Notes: generated by a model from the letters alone, not told the origin. A stretch of DNA of 64,000 nt from Nematostella vectensis (GCF_932526225.1 NC_064042.1:12163040-12227039); one strand, 5' to 3'; positions 47,801 to 60,686 are shown, counted from the first letter of the stretch. Numbers and translations: made by a program.

Positions 47801-50800
47801 ACAGCAGGGAAAATTGTACCACAAAAACTGAAATATGAATTGTCCAGTCAGGCACACCACCATAGAAGGAACCAGTCATTTTAGCCAGACTCAGTAATCC
47901 TGATATTTTGGTAGCAATACCCTCAATTCCCGAGGATACGTTTTGGAAAGATTTAGATTTTGTGGAAAAAGGATACAGACAAATTTCATGCGGGTCTCGG
48001 TAGGGGCTTGGCAAGAGTTGCAGTTTGTTTGGAATATTTGAACCTGAAAACCAACAGCACCAAAAAAATACATCAGCAAATGGCCAGACAATATCTGAAT
48101 TAGCATATTTGAATGTCAATCATAGGGAAGGCAAAAAGTATGGGGGCATTTTCACTCTTGAAGACAAATTGAAAAGCGTGATACTAGATACTAGAAGGGT
48201 ATTTCAGACATAAATAAACATATAAATTAAAATAAACATTCTCATACCTCATCTTTCAATTCTTCAGGCTTTTTTTCATCTGCCTCTGCAAAAGGACACA
48301 ATAAATCAGCAAACAATCAACAAAATCAGTAATTTTAAGAAAACAATGTCTTGCAGGGTGCAATTAGTTATTTACAGTATTTGAAAAAAAAACATTTATT
48401 GAGAATTGTATGAGCATGAAGGCTAGCTTTTTTTCCCTTTCCAGTACCTGTAAACTCATATTATTTTTTTTCACACATACACACAGAAATACCTAAGAAG
48501 GTGGTTTTATCAATAAAATTTCCACCAATTAGGGTATTTCAAAAGAAGGAAAATACTTAATGGCAAATTTACACATAACAATTTCCTTTGGTAGCGAAAG
48601 GGGGGGTGCCTTTGGGGCATAATTGAAAGCAAAAGTTGATTTAAAGAGATTTTTTACTTGTTTGGCTTAGACTGAGCAATACAAAAAGTTTAAAACAACT
48701 CTCCTAAATGCTCCAAAATTCTTGAATAGAAATATAGAGGTTTAGGGTGGTCAAGAGGGTATACACACCAATGTACCCACTCCTAATAAGCATCTGCTAC
48801 ATGTTGTATAATAATTCATTTAAATTCAACCTCCATAATTGTAAATACAGGGCTTCGGGAATTACTCGCTTGTGTGGATGCGCGTAATTTGGCTTTCTCA
48901 GCGTAAACCACAAATTTCTGCGTAATCCCGCGTAATTTGGCTAAATTTTGAAAGACAAAACATTTAAGTGCACAGCTGATGTGTTATTTTATGGTTCTTA
49001 ACTCTTTTTCTCATAAAATAAAAGAGAGTGCGATATTTCGGACTGAATTTCGAAAACAAATAATATGACTAGGCATTCTTTGCTAAACTTTTTCAAGTAA
49101 TTTTGTGCTTTCCTTTGGTACAAAATGTAGTTTGGGCGTAACAGTTGATATTCTGTGTAATTTAGCGCGTAATTCAGTTAAGAATCCTGCAAAATTTTGA
49201 TTTTTGAAGAAGCATGTATTGCAAAATCCCGCATAATTTAGGGCGTAATGATTGATTTTCTGTGAAATTTAGCAGAGAATCCCGCGTAATTTTGAGTTTT
49301 TTTCCACATATATCAAGAAGCCCTGTATACAAGTCACCTTTCTTTGTCTGCTCCTGTTTTTCAGGTTGTATGTTCAGCTTAAGGTTCTGTTCCGCTGTAC
49401 GAGTGTACTCCTTGGTAGCAAGGTTAGGATCAGCCTTAGGTGCAAGTGGATTCTCAATAAAGCTATTCCCTGATGGGTCGTCGATCACAAAGGTAAAGGA
49501 CTTTTCCCCTTCGATGCATTCCTTCATTTTTCCAATAAATTCTTCAATCTTGTTCGCAGTGTCAGGGTCAAGGGCCTTTGAAATAAAAAAAAGATAAAAG
49601 ATTGATAATAGCTTAAGGGTGGAGTAACTGAATATTGATAGCCCCATGTATATCCAGGCATTTTTCTAATTCCTATTTTAGCAAGCAAAACACTATCATC
49701 TTAAAATGCTATGACAGTATTCATTTAAACATTTGCCTCCTCCCATTTGTTATTATTACTCAGGGTTTTTTTATTAAGTTTCAGAGTAGGTGGTGGAGAT
49801 AGGAGGTGGAAGTTATTTTATTTTATTAGTTCAAATCAAACTTTAATCATTTTTTCTAACAGCAAAAGCCAGTACTCAGTGGCACTCAGTGCTCAGGGCC
49901 TAATGAAACCCCTGTTACTGTAGATACTGCATTGTAAACTTAGTTTACAGATGAGAGAAGGGATTCATTCTGAAAGTCACAGGATATTTAGAACCTAAGG
50001 TAACACAGCAAAATGGAGCACTGTATAGAGCATCACATAACAGCACCCACCTTTCGCAGTGGTTGCTCCCTCTCAAGACCTTGTACAGCTCTTGATAATA
50101 TTCCCTCAATCGTATTCAATTCTGAATCCATGAAAATAATAATGTGATTCACATGTGAATTATGAGATAAAAGATATTTAAGGTGAGTATTGCAGTACCT
50201 CCTTTCTGAGAAAACATAGGAACCTCAAAGTCCAGCTCTGGGACCCTCACTGATGCTGAATCCTGCTTGACAACTTGCCGGTTCAAATCCTAAACAGGAA
50301 TTAAAAAGAGTAAATGCATAATTATTTATAAACAGATGCCCATTTAGAAACATTGACAAATTTTGTAAGGTAGCAGTACAGACATGACGGAAAAACATGA
50401 CGTGACGCGTCAAATAAGCCCATTTCACATCGAATAAGGCGGAGAATTTCTCTCAGTACTCAGTAACTTATAGCAAAAAAAATATCAAGTGCGACTTTTT
50501 TTAAATTGATGCGACTTTTTGTAAAGTGTCATTGAAATTTTCGCTTTTCGTCCCTGAGCTGATACACAGGGCAATAATGATCAAGGAAAAATTATCTTAA
50601 AAAGCCAATATATGGTTATGTGCACTTCGGCCTCACGTTATTTGTGTTTTGAAAATCAGTCGGTAATACAAGGAACCTATAGCCATTGTATGACATTGTG
50701 TCTTCTCTCTCTATCTGGAATTGCACGTTTTCCAGGTTTTTCTGTCATGTCGAGCAGTACATAGATTCTCATTTTAATTTTAATCAAGATTGAGAAAACT

Positions 50801-53800
50801 GGCTTGTCTCATCTCTTAGAGACAAAAGCCTTTATTTTCCCATACATACACTACTCATACTCTCCCAACAAGACCAACCTGTAACCCACTTCTACGGAAG
50901 GCTTAAAATATTAAGTGGTTATGGGCTTTGTGTAGCCTTTATTGTAAGAGCCCTCCGACAATAATAACTCCATAAAAACCCTATAGTATTTACATAACTT
51001 GATTTACCTCTTTTGAAGTGACTTTTAATATAACTTCACAGCCTTTGTCCTGTATAGCTCCTGCTGATTGAATAAAGTTGTTTTTATATCCACAGTGTGG
51101 ACAATCAAATGATGATAAAATGATCTCCTTGAAGAATGGAATTCTTGTCATCAAGAACCTCGTGGTGCCCTGGAAACAAAATATTTACAGTCACCTTCAA
51201 TCTTTCTACAGCCATTGTATACAGTAAACTCTTGCTAATAACTTAAAAATACAACCTTGAGGCATTAATTTGCATACCTGTCAACCTTCGAAAATCTCAA
51301 GGCTTGAGAATTTTTTGGGGGAGGGGTGGGGTATATTCATTTTTTTTTGGGGGGAGGGGTGGCTTTAACCTTGCAGCCGTTTGTCATATAGAACACTCTC
51401 ACAAAACCACTTATAGATTTCACGTGGGTGTTAGATAAATTGCGCTACGCAAGGGTTTATGTTTCAAATATTTTAATAGAAAATAGGCAAAATTTCGATT
51501 TTTTATAGAATATTTTTTCGGAAGCGATAAAAATCGCGAAAAAGCGTGAGATTTTGTACTCAACGCAGGAGATCGGGAGAAGGCGTCCAAAATCTTGAGA
51601 CTCCCGCCTAATGTGGAAGAGTTTACAGGTATGAATTTGGTGATTGTTATAGGGACAGTACTGTACATAACGATATTTAACACTTTTAAGTCTTTTTTCA
51701 CTGTTTAGTCTTGACAGGGATCATACTTGTCTCCTTAATAATGAAGTGTCAATAATATCATCCTGACTGCAATAGTGATAATAGACTCCAATTCTAAATG
51801 GAAACTAAATGGATCTTACAAGGGATGAGTAAGCTTACAGTACATTAAGCTTAAGGCTTAAGGAGGTACTTAGTTATTATGTGCATACTGTAATGTTTAC
51901 TTACTGGGAGCCATGTGTATATTATCTGCTATATATTATGGTGTCCTCTCAATAAAAAATCTGACGACTCACGCGAAAACGTACCTTAGGGTTTTCCGCG
52001 AGTTTGGCCAAACTCGCGCCCGTTTCACGGAAAGCTCGCAGCCTTCTCGCGGAATGCTCGCGCCTTAATAACGGAAAGCTCGTGCCTATCTCGTGGAACA
52101 CTCGCACCTTGACAACGGGAAGCCTCGCGACTTGTTAAACACAACTTGCGGGTTGTATCTTATAAACGACACGGAAAGGAAAGGACGATTTTTTTACGCA
52201 TCACGGAGCGACGGTTTTATCTAGAATTTGTGTCGTTACGGCTTTTTTAGAAGAGTAAGCACCTTGACAAACTTTCACAGATCGTACTCGCTCTTGAATC
52301 GCACAGAAATAAATACGAAATAGTTAGTCTGGCAATTTAAGGACAATTTTGTGTAAGTTACTAGAGATAAGTAGTGTATTCGGGGAATATGGACAACAGT
52401 TTTTGACATGAACTCTTGAAAGTCTTTTCGGTGACTGCATTTTTTAAACAAAGTGTTACCAAAGCCTGATATCAAACTATCACTGATAATTCTAGCGCTA
52501 CTGAAAACGAAAAGGAATATGACATTACGTTGTGTTGTAATTTGGAGAAACAATTTGGTGTAAGTAACGTAGGAATTCGTAATAATGTATTGGGTAATAA
52601 AGGCGAAATGCGTTTCGAAACTCGTATCGGTTTCAAGCTTCACCTTTCACGAAGATCTCTATTCCAAATGAGATCTTTGTTATATATTATTATCCCCAAA
52701 AAAGATTCCCCGATATGTGAGCTTTCTTTTGCAATAAAGATTGACGCAATCGCTACATTGCTCCATTAGATGGAGCCGAACGCAAACCAAGGAAGCGTCG
52801 TTGTCGAGTGTCTTTGTTGAACAAGAACGACATGTTAACATGTCGCGTCGGCGACGACTAAATCACGCCGGTTTATGTTCGCTCAAAAACTCACGTATTA
52901 AACAGACCCCCCCAAAAAGATTCCAGATATGTGAGCTTTCTTTTGAAATAAAGATTGACGCAATCGCTACATTGCTCCATTAGATGGAGAGGAACGCAAA
53001 CCAAAGAAGCATCGTTGTTCGAGTGTCTTTGTTGAAGAACAACGATATGTTTATATGTCGGCGGCGAATAAATCACGCCGGTTTACCTTCGCTCAAAAAA
53101 ATCGCGTATCAAATAGATACCACAAAAAGATTGTCGCAATCGCTACATTGCTCCAGCCAAACGCACCTTAAGAAGCATCGTTGTTCGAGTGTATATGTAG
53201 AAAAATTACTTTACTACGACTAGATTGAATAAAATTTTATTTATGATTCTATATATTTAAACCATGGCTTCTAGCGAACCAACCAAGGCTTCGAGCGAAA
53301 CATCTTCCAACTGATGTCAAACTGTCGGAGTCGATATCAAGCTATCCCTCAAGAGGCGATTGGTAATAGCGCTATTGTCTTGATGTAGCATCGTAGCGAC
53401 TTTGCCATTCGATTCCCTTGCTAGCACTCGAGATCTCAACGAAACCAAACTCAAATACTTGCATTATTGTGTCTGAATACTATTCAGATGTTTACTTCTA
53501 TCCTAAAAGAGGCTTTTTCTAACGTATAGACCTCAGTAGATGTCTATCGCGTTTCACCGACTTCGAAAATCGAAAGATTCAGCCCTTTTGCCGATTGTTT
53601 CGTTATGTGCTCGCGACTCAACGACGAAAGGCTCGCGCCCGTTTTGCAAAAGCTCACGCCTGACTCGCGGGTTAATTCGCGGAATTGAGAAGCTCTAAGG
53701 TACGTTTTCGCGTGAGTCGTCACAAATGTCATCATCATCATCACTAATATCCCAAAATAAATCTCTGCTTGTGTCATGATACAGCTTGGCTTCTACCGAT

Positions 53801-54132
53801 TGGCTTTTTGGAAGGGGAATTCAATGACTTACATTCATTGTGCCAATTGAAGTTGATTTAGGCTTTAATTGAATTAAGATGGTTTGTGGCGTTCACATTC
53901 TCGTGAAACACGTGCTACCCTACTATGCGCTATACGGGCTACTCGTAGTCAGTAGTCAGAGCATAGTAAACGAACAAAGACGAAGCTCGAGACTCTGGTA
54001 CCCAGGGTAAACACGTGTAAGAAAACTCACCATTTCTTCGCATTCAACGCACAAGCTCTCGACTGCAGTCGCTTCTGGTCCTTTGTCAGCCTCCAGATCC
54101 CGAAATATTGGTTGTTTAGCTTCCTCTTCCAT
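44820..54132 (-). CDS. ZPR1: Zinc finger protein ZPR1, complete, 12 exons
   Basis: Exons in transcript order: 54132-54031, 51169-51008, 50289-50199, 50121-50051, 49575-49338, 48285-48248, 48043-47977, 46936-46853, 46639-46563, 46201-46004, 45520-45452, 44951-44820. All junctions keep frame; 442 residues against 459 in human. Two C4 zinc fingers: C28/C31 with C57/C60 ([19 protein letters not shown]) and C242/C245 with C271/C274 ([36 protein letters not shown]). Each is followed by a ZPR1 beta/helical domain ([59 protein letters not shown]). Known ZPR1 binds eEF1A and the SMN complex and shuttles to the nucleus after growth signals. Introns contain three inverted-repeat transposons. It is transcribed divergently from TOMM40. 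Confidence 0.95.
45363..45451 (-). repeat. 44-bp tandem duplication carrying a second splice donor
   Basis: The block with TGAATGGGTTCGTAGGATGT and TTTGAACTTAGCCTTAC is repeated at 44-bp spacing. It ends at the donor of the eleventh ZPR1 exon (real GT at 45451-45450), so an equivalent GTAAGG lies 44 nt into the intron (45407-45406). Using it would add 44 nt and shift the frame. Confidence 0.8.
46250..46447 (+). repeat. 25-bp tandem repeat in ZPR1 intron 9, eight copies
   Basis: The unit has GCCTAGCTTTCACCTAGCTG then CCAAA. Variation is minimal (TTTACC for TTTCACC, CGAAA for CCAAA). It lies 50 bp from the acceptor of exon 10 and 115 bp from the donor of exon 9. Confidence 0.9.
47365..47460. 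repeat. Possible decayed MITE fragment
   Basis: GTAGCAGGGGATGGGACATT, then GCCCTCCCCCTCCAAATATT, parallels the left half of the MITE at 33759-33906. It lies in a ZPR1 intron. The right end is not found. Confidence 0.4.
48848..49325. mobile_element. Second copy of the ATTACGCG MITE, in ZPR1 intron 5
   Basis: Begins CAGGGCTTCGGGAATTACTC and ends AAGAAGCCCTG. The body matches the element at 632-1098 in reverse orientation (GCGTAATTTGGCTAAATTTT, GAAAGACAAAACAT, CACAGCTGATG). It is more diverged than the first copy. It ends at 49325, so in ZPR1 transcript orientation it begins about 12 nt after the exon 5 donor (49337). Confidence 0.8.
51273..51633. mobile_element. 361-bp MITE with 6-bp target duplication
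   Basis: Ends CATACCTGTCAACC and (inverse) GTTTACAGGTATG. It is flanked by AATTTG on both sides (51267-51272 and 51634-51639). Interior AATCTCAAGG and AATCTTGAGACTCCCGCC lie next to the ends. It sits in ZPR1 intron 1, upstream of exon 2. Confidence 0.75.
51962..53722. mobile_element. 1.76-kb inverted-repeat element in ZPR1 intron 1
   Basis: Perfect terminal inverted repeat TGACGACTCACGCGAAAACG, then TACCTTAG, at both ends. Subterminal regions hold clustered CTCGCGCC and GGAAAGCTCGC motifs (51990-52130 and 53605-53690). The centre holds a 215-220-bp tandem repeat (52700-53200). No transposase frame exists. A target duplication is not evident. Superfamily unknown. Confidence 0.8.
52700..53200 (+). 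repeat. About 218-bp tandem repeat inside the 51962 element
   Basis: Two full copies and a partial third with GACGCAATCGCTACATTGCT, AATCACGCCGGTTTA and CGAGTGTCTTTGTTGAA. Copies begin near 52705, 52922 and 53130. Confidence 0.8.
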
Positions 54133-54551
54133 CTTCGTCTAAGATGTAGTCAAGTATTTTCAGATTTTCGGGTAATAAAATTAGCGCACCCACCAGCAAC
54201 CTATAATATGTACTGCATCAGCTCATGCGGGTGACCGCTGATTTTGTTAGCATTTCGTGTTCATAACACAGGAAACCCGGTATGAACATTATGTTTCAAT
54301 ACTATATCTACAATATAGACTTAAATTCGCCAGAATTGTAGCCCGTCCTAACCATTTTTTTACCTTCTTTTTGAAATAGTTTTAATTTTTAATACATTTC
54401 TCCATTAGCTGAGTTCCATGGGCCGCCTGTAAGAAATCTTTGATCCCACTCCCTTGTGGGTAATTTGCAATATGGCGCCTCAGTGATCCGAGAGCAGCCT
54501 GGGTTCTAGTCTTCGAGTGTTGAAGGAGGCACATGGTTCAACGGAGAAAAG
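54133..54551. promoter_or_regulatory. Probable shared promoter of ZPR1 and TOMM40
   Basis: 419 bp separate the two divergent ATGs. No TATA box stands out for either side. No repeat is seen in it. Head-to-head housekeeping genes at this distance usually share a bidirectional promoter; that is inference. The TOMM40 start context is AAAAGATGG. Confidence 0.6.
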
Positions 54552-57500
54552 ATGGGGAACGTTCAAGCGGCTTCAAGTTCTCCCAGTTCTGCGAACTCAG
54601 GAGGAACGACAGTTCCTCCTCCACCTCCTCTTACAGCGCCACCACCTGTAGAAGCTAAGGCAGCTCCAGAGAACAAGGACACATCGCAAAACCCTGGAAA
54701 CTTTGAAGAGTTACACAAGAAGTGCAAAGGTAAAAATGCCGGTAGATTTGATATTTGCCATATAAATGTTTTTCTTGCCAATTCTGAACTAGAATGAAAG
54801 TGTGAATATTAGTGTAAAGTTGATAGTTATTTGAAATCAAGTCCGAGTTTAGATCATGATTGTCTCCACAAAATCCTAGCGTATAACTTATCAAGTGAAC
54901 TACTCTTAGTGTGAAATAGTGCAACTTGAATTCCTAAGATTTTGATTGCAAGAGATTTGTCATGCCTACTGTAATGTCTCATTTATAGTAGACGTGAAAT
55001 AATATCCCTTTCTCTCATAGTCTCCATAATTTCAGTTGTCTTTGGTAAAGTCTTCCACACGACTAAACTTCCTCAAATTTATTACGTCATACTAAGACAG
55101 TTGGCTACAACCCCCTACTTAGACCCCGTCTCCATGTATCCGTTTTTGTTTGAAAACGCAGCCTTTTTGTTACGGATACGGGTATCGTCCACACTGAAAC
55201 GCGAAAACGATGATCGAAAACGGAACGATTTAAAAACGATCTCCAGAGTGAAACAATTTGGAAACGATACCCCTTCGGTGCGTTTTCGTGGGGACGGGTC
55301 GTATCAAAATGAAAACGCTTCGTGTGCACGCGGACCTTTTTGAAAATGGAACAAAAAGGTTGCGTTTTCAAACAAAAACGGATATGTGGGATCAGGGTCT
55401 TAGTACAATCAGTCATGATGAATGCCGAGTGTTTATAACGTTACAAACCAATGACGACATAGCATTCAGCCCAGTTCGGACAGCAATCTTTTGAAATCTG
55501 GTAAATATGCAGAAAAACCCAAGAGAGCCAATGCGGGTGAATACAGAGAATGTATGAACATTCTCACAAAAATTAAGCTTGTAATAAGGTCCAAAATCTT
55601 GTAATGACGACTAAAATCTAATTTTATTTTGCGGTGAAGCTTAAGGATCTAAGGCATACATAACCAGTATTCATTAAAATAATTAAAATCAAAATTGAGA
55701 TTATACTTTGATTAAACTATTTCATCTCTTTGGTATCATTTTATGAGTTGCTTATGATACACCTTTTTCAAATAAGGTTACACTCAAGAATCCATGTGCC
55801 GTAATCCCACAGTGGTTTATGAATAACACATAATTATTGTGCAAAATTATTGTGCTAAAGTTGTATCAGGCTTTTGAATAGCGGAATTCTATCACATTGA
55901 ATGCCAAACGCCCATCAAATGCCCAAGTTTTCTTTTCACATAAAAATGCATGACATTGAGTTGTAGCCACAAATACTCTCAAGGGATTTCGTAGAAGTTA
56001 ATGAGGCAAACAGGTGCGTGTAGTCCACTCTAGGTGTGTGTAGTTGAGTGTATGAATCTGATTACACTCAAACTACACGCAAAAAACATGCAAAATTTGC
56101 ACAGAATTTCTGCACAAAATGCGAAGTTTCCTGCAGGCTGTACTGTATGTCTCCATTCTCCTTATACTGCTATCCAAGTACTGTAACACTGTTACTCTCT
56201 ATTGTTTACTGACCTGATTGCAAATTTTTCTCCAGATGTGTTTCCTCAACCAATGGAAGGCTACAAGTTAATGGTCAATAAAGGTCTTAGCAACCATTTT
56301 CAAGTCAGTCATTCCATTGCATTGAGTGGAGTGGGGCCTGGTGCCTATCACTTTGCCGCCACTTATGTAGGAAGCAAACAGACTGGACCCAATGAGGTTT
56401 GTGTCTTCCATGGAATATAACTTTTCATAACCCCACAATATTCTTTATACTGATGACCTGTATCCACAATGTTCTTTATACTGATGAACTAAATGCTGTG
56501 AAATAAATAGTGATGGTATGCAGTATTATTGGATCATAAGATAACAAATTATTATATTATTATAAATTAGGTACTACCGGAGGTATTTCTCGGAAATTGT
56601 TTACCAAGTTTGAGCTGTGATATCTTCTACACAAAATTCTGAAATTCCTTTGAACCTTTAGGATAAGTTTTAGAAGTTATTCAGGTTTATAGGAAAAATA
56701 TTTTCAAGTCAATCCATGGGAAAATGCGAAATCTGATACTGTACCCGCAATCTCTGAGTGAAAAAATGCGAAATCTGATACCCGCAAACTTGTCAATTTT
56801 TTTACTTCGTGGCGAATTTCTCCAGAAATGGACAGATCAAAGCAACAAAACATAGGATTGTGGTTTTGCAATTTGCTTCGTCAGTTTGTGGTGTTTTGCC
56901 TGGATTACGGTTTGGCTTTGAACTACACAAACTAAAAAGTGACCTTCACTCAGAAGAGTGACTTGTCCTCTGAGCTTCCTAGTGGGAAGATGCGGGTTTC
57001 AATCATTTATTCGGTTTATTTCAGAGAGTGGTGAAGTTGAAAGGTCTGTGAAATGCTTCGAATGAACCCATAAAAGTGAAAATCTTAACTTTGGTTTGAG
57101 TGCTATACTTGTAGAAGCTTGAGTGAAACTTTAGCAGCTATGCGAATGAGGATAAGTTTGCATATGAATTTGAAGTAATTTGATATTTGCTGGACATAGC
57201 GAAGTGTGAACTCTCCCAATCCCTGTTGTGCTTTGCTCAACGTTTTGAAGCTCACATTTCATGAATTCGCGAAAAAACCCGATTTTAAGTTTGCTTTTTC
57301 AAGCAAAATAAAAAGGCGGAATTTCTTGAAAACCGGCGACGACTAATATTTTAGTACGATCTTTGGTAAGGAAATACTTTTAGGCAATTTCCAGCCTAAA
57401 CGATTATCTTTTGTACAGTGTTTCAGTACTCGCTTATTAAAAATATTTATTTATAGAATTCAAAATGATATGATAATATTTTTTAAAACATCAGAAAACT

Positions 57501-60358
57501 ATCATTTAAAATAACATTCCTTCTTTTCTCACTATGACTGGCTCTTGTTGGGTATGGTACCCTATGATCCACACGTGACAAATTCAAGTAGCAGAAATTT
57601 TATTGAGAAAGTGTGACAGTTAAATATTCCTTAAGTGAATGGCAATTATTTCACTTTAGTTTATTTATTTTTTTTGTCTCTAGGCACTTTTCATTGGATT
57701 TTCATTGGATCTGTTATTGTTAGTACTGTTACCATTACTGATTCATCATTATTAATGATTAGTGTTTCTTACATTTTCATATTGGTACACTTGCATGTAA
57801 ATAAGAGGCACAACATTCTTCTTACTTATTGAGAACCAGATTTTTTACAGTAAAACATGTAACAAGTACCCCCCCACACACACACACACTACAGGGGCAG
57901 CGGAATGGAGGGGGGGGGAAGGGAAAGAGGTTTTGGGGGAGGGGGAGTTGTTTACTGGGTAGAATACTGCTAAAAATAAATAAACTCAGTTAAAAACACA
58001 TCTCCTCAGAAAAGTGAGGGGGGTTAGCCCCCCTGTCCCTCCCCGTCTGCCGCCCCTGCACAATTTAGTTACTAGGCTACACTAAAACAAAATGTTAAAA
58101 ACACATTGGAGCTGTGGCCTATTTTCAAGGGTGGTGCTAAAATTTCAAGTGCACTGTTTATCCAAAGACAACATTTTAATCAATGAGGTACTTAAAATAG
58201 GGGAACTACACCTATACACCAGTAAATATATACACTTGTATTTAAATAAAGTCCCACTTGGAGGATCCATGTTTATGTATTGTAACCTGCAGTGCTTCAT
58301 TGGTATCAAATAAATAAGCATAAATGAAAACAAAACTGTAGAACTTTTTTTCGTGTTTCAGGGAACAAATGGATTTTAGATAACAGGATTTATCCATTAA
58401 TACAGTATGCTGCCCATGAAGCACTGTGAGCTACGATAATAAATTTGAAAAACTGTAGGTCTATATATTTATATACCACCTTTATTGATAATTCAAGTTG
58501 AAAATTTTAACAAATTAAGCAAAGACTTACATAGGTATCTTTAAAAATCACAAATTAATTGTGGTTCCGACATTGTTCCTGACAACCATGTTCTTTTTGC
58601 TTCAGTCCTACCCAGTCCTATTGGGAGATATTGATACCACAGGTAGCCTGAATGCACAGATCATTCACCAGTTCACTGACAGGATTCGTGGCAAGTGTGT
58701 TATCCAGGTAAGGAATGATTTATTGTCTTTGCATGATTTTAATTGAAAGCCTGATTTTCAGACGCGTACAAGAGAGTTTGCGCCCCTCCCCTTTTTCCAC
58801 AATCTAATACACTTTAGCAAGTATTGTGTGGTTGACCTGAAGGTCACATTGTCTCTGTTTAAACCAATCACAGCTCTTGTAAGTGTTCGACCATGAAATT
58901 TAACATTTTAAAATAGTACATGTATGTGTACATTAGGCAAGCAGGGTTTTCATTTTGAAAGAGTATGACATTTTTTGAAGGAATATGGCGTTTCAAATTC
59001 TGACAGCAACCCCATAAAAGAAAGCAGTTACTCGAGAGTTTACGTGTTTTAATTGTGGTACACCAAAATAGCTCTGATTGGCTTATTTTAACAATTGGGA
59101 ACACAATACAGTACTTGCTGAAATGAATCACGTAGGATTCATTAGGATGAAAATTCATTTTTCAAATTCAAAGGATTTCATTAGGATGAAAATCAGGCTT
59201 CTGTATGGTGGGCTGATACCGAAGCTCAAAAGCCTCCACTTTTGATTTTTTTTCTCTTGCTTGCTGTTTTTTATAGATTATATCAAGCATCGTTTTTTGC
59301 AAGTTTACAAAATAAATCTTATACAAGCTTTTGAGGTCAAATCTTAGTAAATGTAGCAAATCAGGTGCCTTTTACAACAATGTTTTCAATGTTCTGTTTA
59401 ACAAGGATGTAGTAAGAAAACCACAGGACAGCCTCTGGTCTGGTCATGTGTATGATTCAGACCTTGTGGTCTACTGTACGTAAACAGTTGAAGATGAAAA
59501 AGTTTTGAATGATATTTCAGCAGACCAATACCTGCCCTCTTCATGTTACAAAAAATATTTGTAGCCTGACGAAGCTCTGGAGGTATTTGCCCTATCGCTA
59601 AAAATATTGCTGTTGTGTTGACGTTACTGTACAATACGTATGTAGAAAATGTATCCTGATTTAAGGCAAGGCATAAAAATTAATGCTAAAGGCTTTGTAG
59701 AAAATTGGAAAGCCTCAAATTAATTTCCTTTTCTTTCTAGCCATATGCTGTAGTCACTGTACAGTATGTAATGTAGTATGTGATTTTTCCCATGATTTTC
59801 ATCCTCCAGACCCAGAAATCCACATGGGTACTTGTCCAGGCAGACAGCGAGTACCAAGGCAAAGACTTCACTGCCAATCTTACTGTTGGAAATCTGGACC
59901 TTATCAATGAATCTGGCATCATTGTTGCCCACTACCTTCAACGACTGGCCCCCAAACTAGACCTTGGTGCAGAACTTTTATACCATTATGGATCTGGACA
60001 GGAGATAGCTGTCATGTCACTGGCTGGTCGCTACTCTGCAAGTAACTGGATTGGTACTGCGACTGTTGGCCAGGCAGGATGGCATTTGAGTTACTGGCAC
60101 AAGGGTAACGAGAATGTCCAGGTCGGAGTTGAATATGAGTATAACATGCGAGCTAAGGAGAGCGCAGTAAGCCTTGGGTACCAGATGAATATACCCAAAG
60201 CTAATGTCACCTTCCGTGGAATGGTGGACACTAACTGGACAGTCGCGGCAGTCATGGAAAAGAGACTTTTACCTTTACCATTCACTTTTGTTCTAAGTGG
60301 CATGGTTAATCACTTGAAAAATCAGTCTCGGTTTGGCTTTGGGTTGACAATTGGCTAA
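54552..60358 (+). CDS. TOMM40: Mitochondrial import receptor TOM40, complete, 4 exons
   Basis: Exons 54552-54729, 56236-56396, 58606-58707, 59810-60358; all junctions keep frame; 329 residues. It is the beta-barrel channel of the TOM complex in the outer mitochondrial membrane, through which nearly all nuclear-encoded mitochondrial proteins enter. The N-terminus is Ser/Pro-rich (VPPPPPLTAPPPVEAK). The conserved porin_3-type barrel follows: DVFPQPMEGYKLMVNKGLSN, HFQVSHSIALS, YHFAATYVGSKQ, LLGDIDTTGSLNAQIIHQ, MSLAGRYSASNWIGTATVGQ, and the C-terminal GFGLTIG (signature of the last strand). Length and end match animal TOM40; the N-terminal extension is shorter than in human. Introns carry two MITEs. 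An AATAAA lies at 60681. Confidence 0.95.
55119..55403. mobile_element. 285-bp MITE in TOMM40 intron 1
   Basis: Inverted ends: left TTAGACCCCG then TATCCGTTTTTGTTTGAAAA, right the inverse TTTTCAAACAAAAACGGATA then CAGGGTCTTAG. The direct repeat TAC flanks it. The interior is rich in GAAAACG/CGTTTTC. A partial relative with TGCGTTTTCGTGGGGA and GGGTCGTATCAAAATG lies at 61050-61125. Confidence 0.75.
57892..58058. mobile_element. 167-bp hAT-like MITE in TOMM40 intron 2
   Basis: Begins CAGGGGCAGCGGAATGGAGG and ends GTCTGCCGCCCCTG. The G-rich left block mirrors the C-rich right block. CAGGGGC ends resemble the hAT element at 21753. Target duplication unclear. Confidence 0.7.
59405..59560 (+). repeat. 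Dispersed repeat fragment, shared with 32205-32350
   Basis: It parallels 32205-32350 in order: GAAAACCACAGGACAGCCTC, then a spacer, then GATATTTCAGCAGACCAATA and CCTGCCC. It lies in TOMM40 intron 3. Confidence 0.45.
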
Positions 60359-60680
60359 TACATTGTAGCTCGAAAGTGCTTTTTATTACTATCGGCAGCC
60401 ATTATCTATTATAGCTGACTGGTCATTAAAAATATTGTAAAGGTAAATATGGTTCAAATGTAACGTGTATCAGTCAGTCTCTCATTGACTAACTGCCCAT
60501 GATTAGGTACCCCTGCAGACTTTTTGGGAACGCTTGGAATGTTGCATGTATTGCAATGTTTGTATTGATCCAAACAGAAAAGATAAAGTTAGTTAGGCCT
60601 TTTGTGATTTCTTGAGAGATGTTGCTTGTAGCGTGTGTGGGAAGATTTACATTTGAAAAAGGGACATATTTCTTCTAGAA

Positions 60681-60686
60681 AATAAA
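60681..60686 (+). terminator. Probable poly(A) signal of TOMM40
   Basis: AATAAA 323 bp after the stop codon, followed by a T-rich stretch at 60712-60722. Confidence 0.6.
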
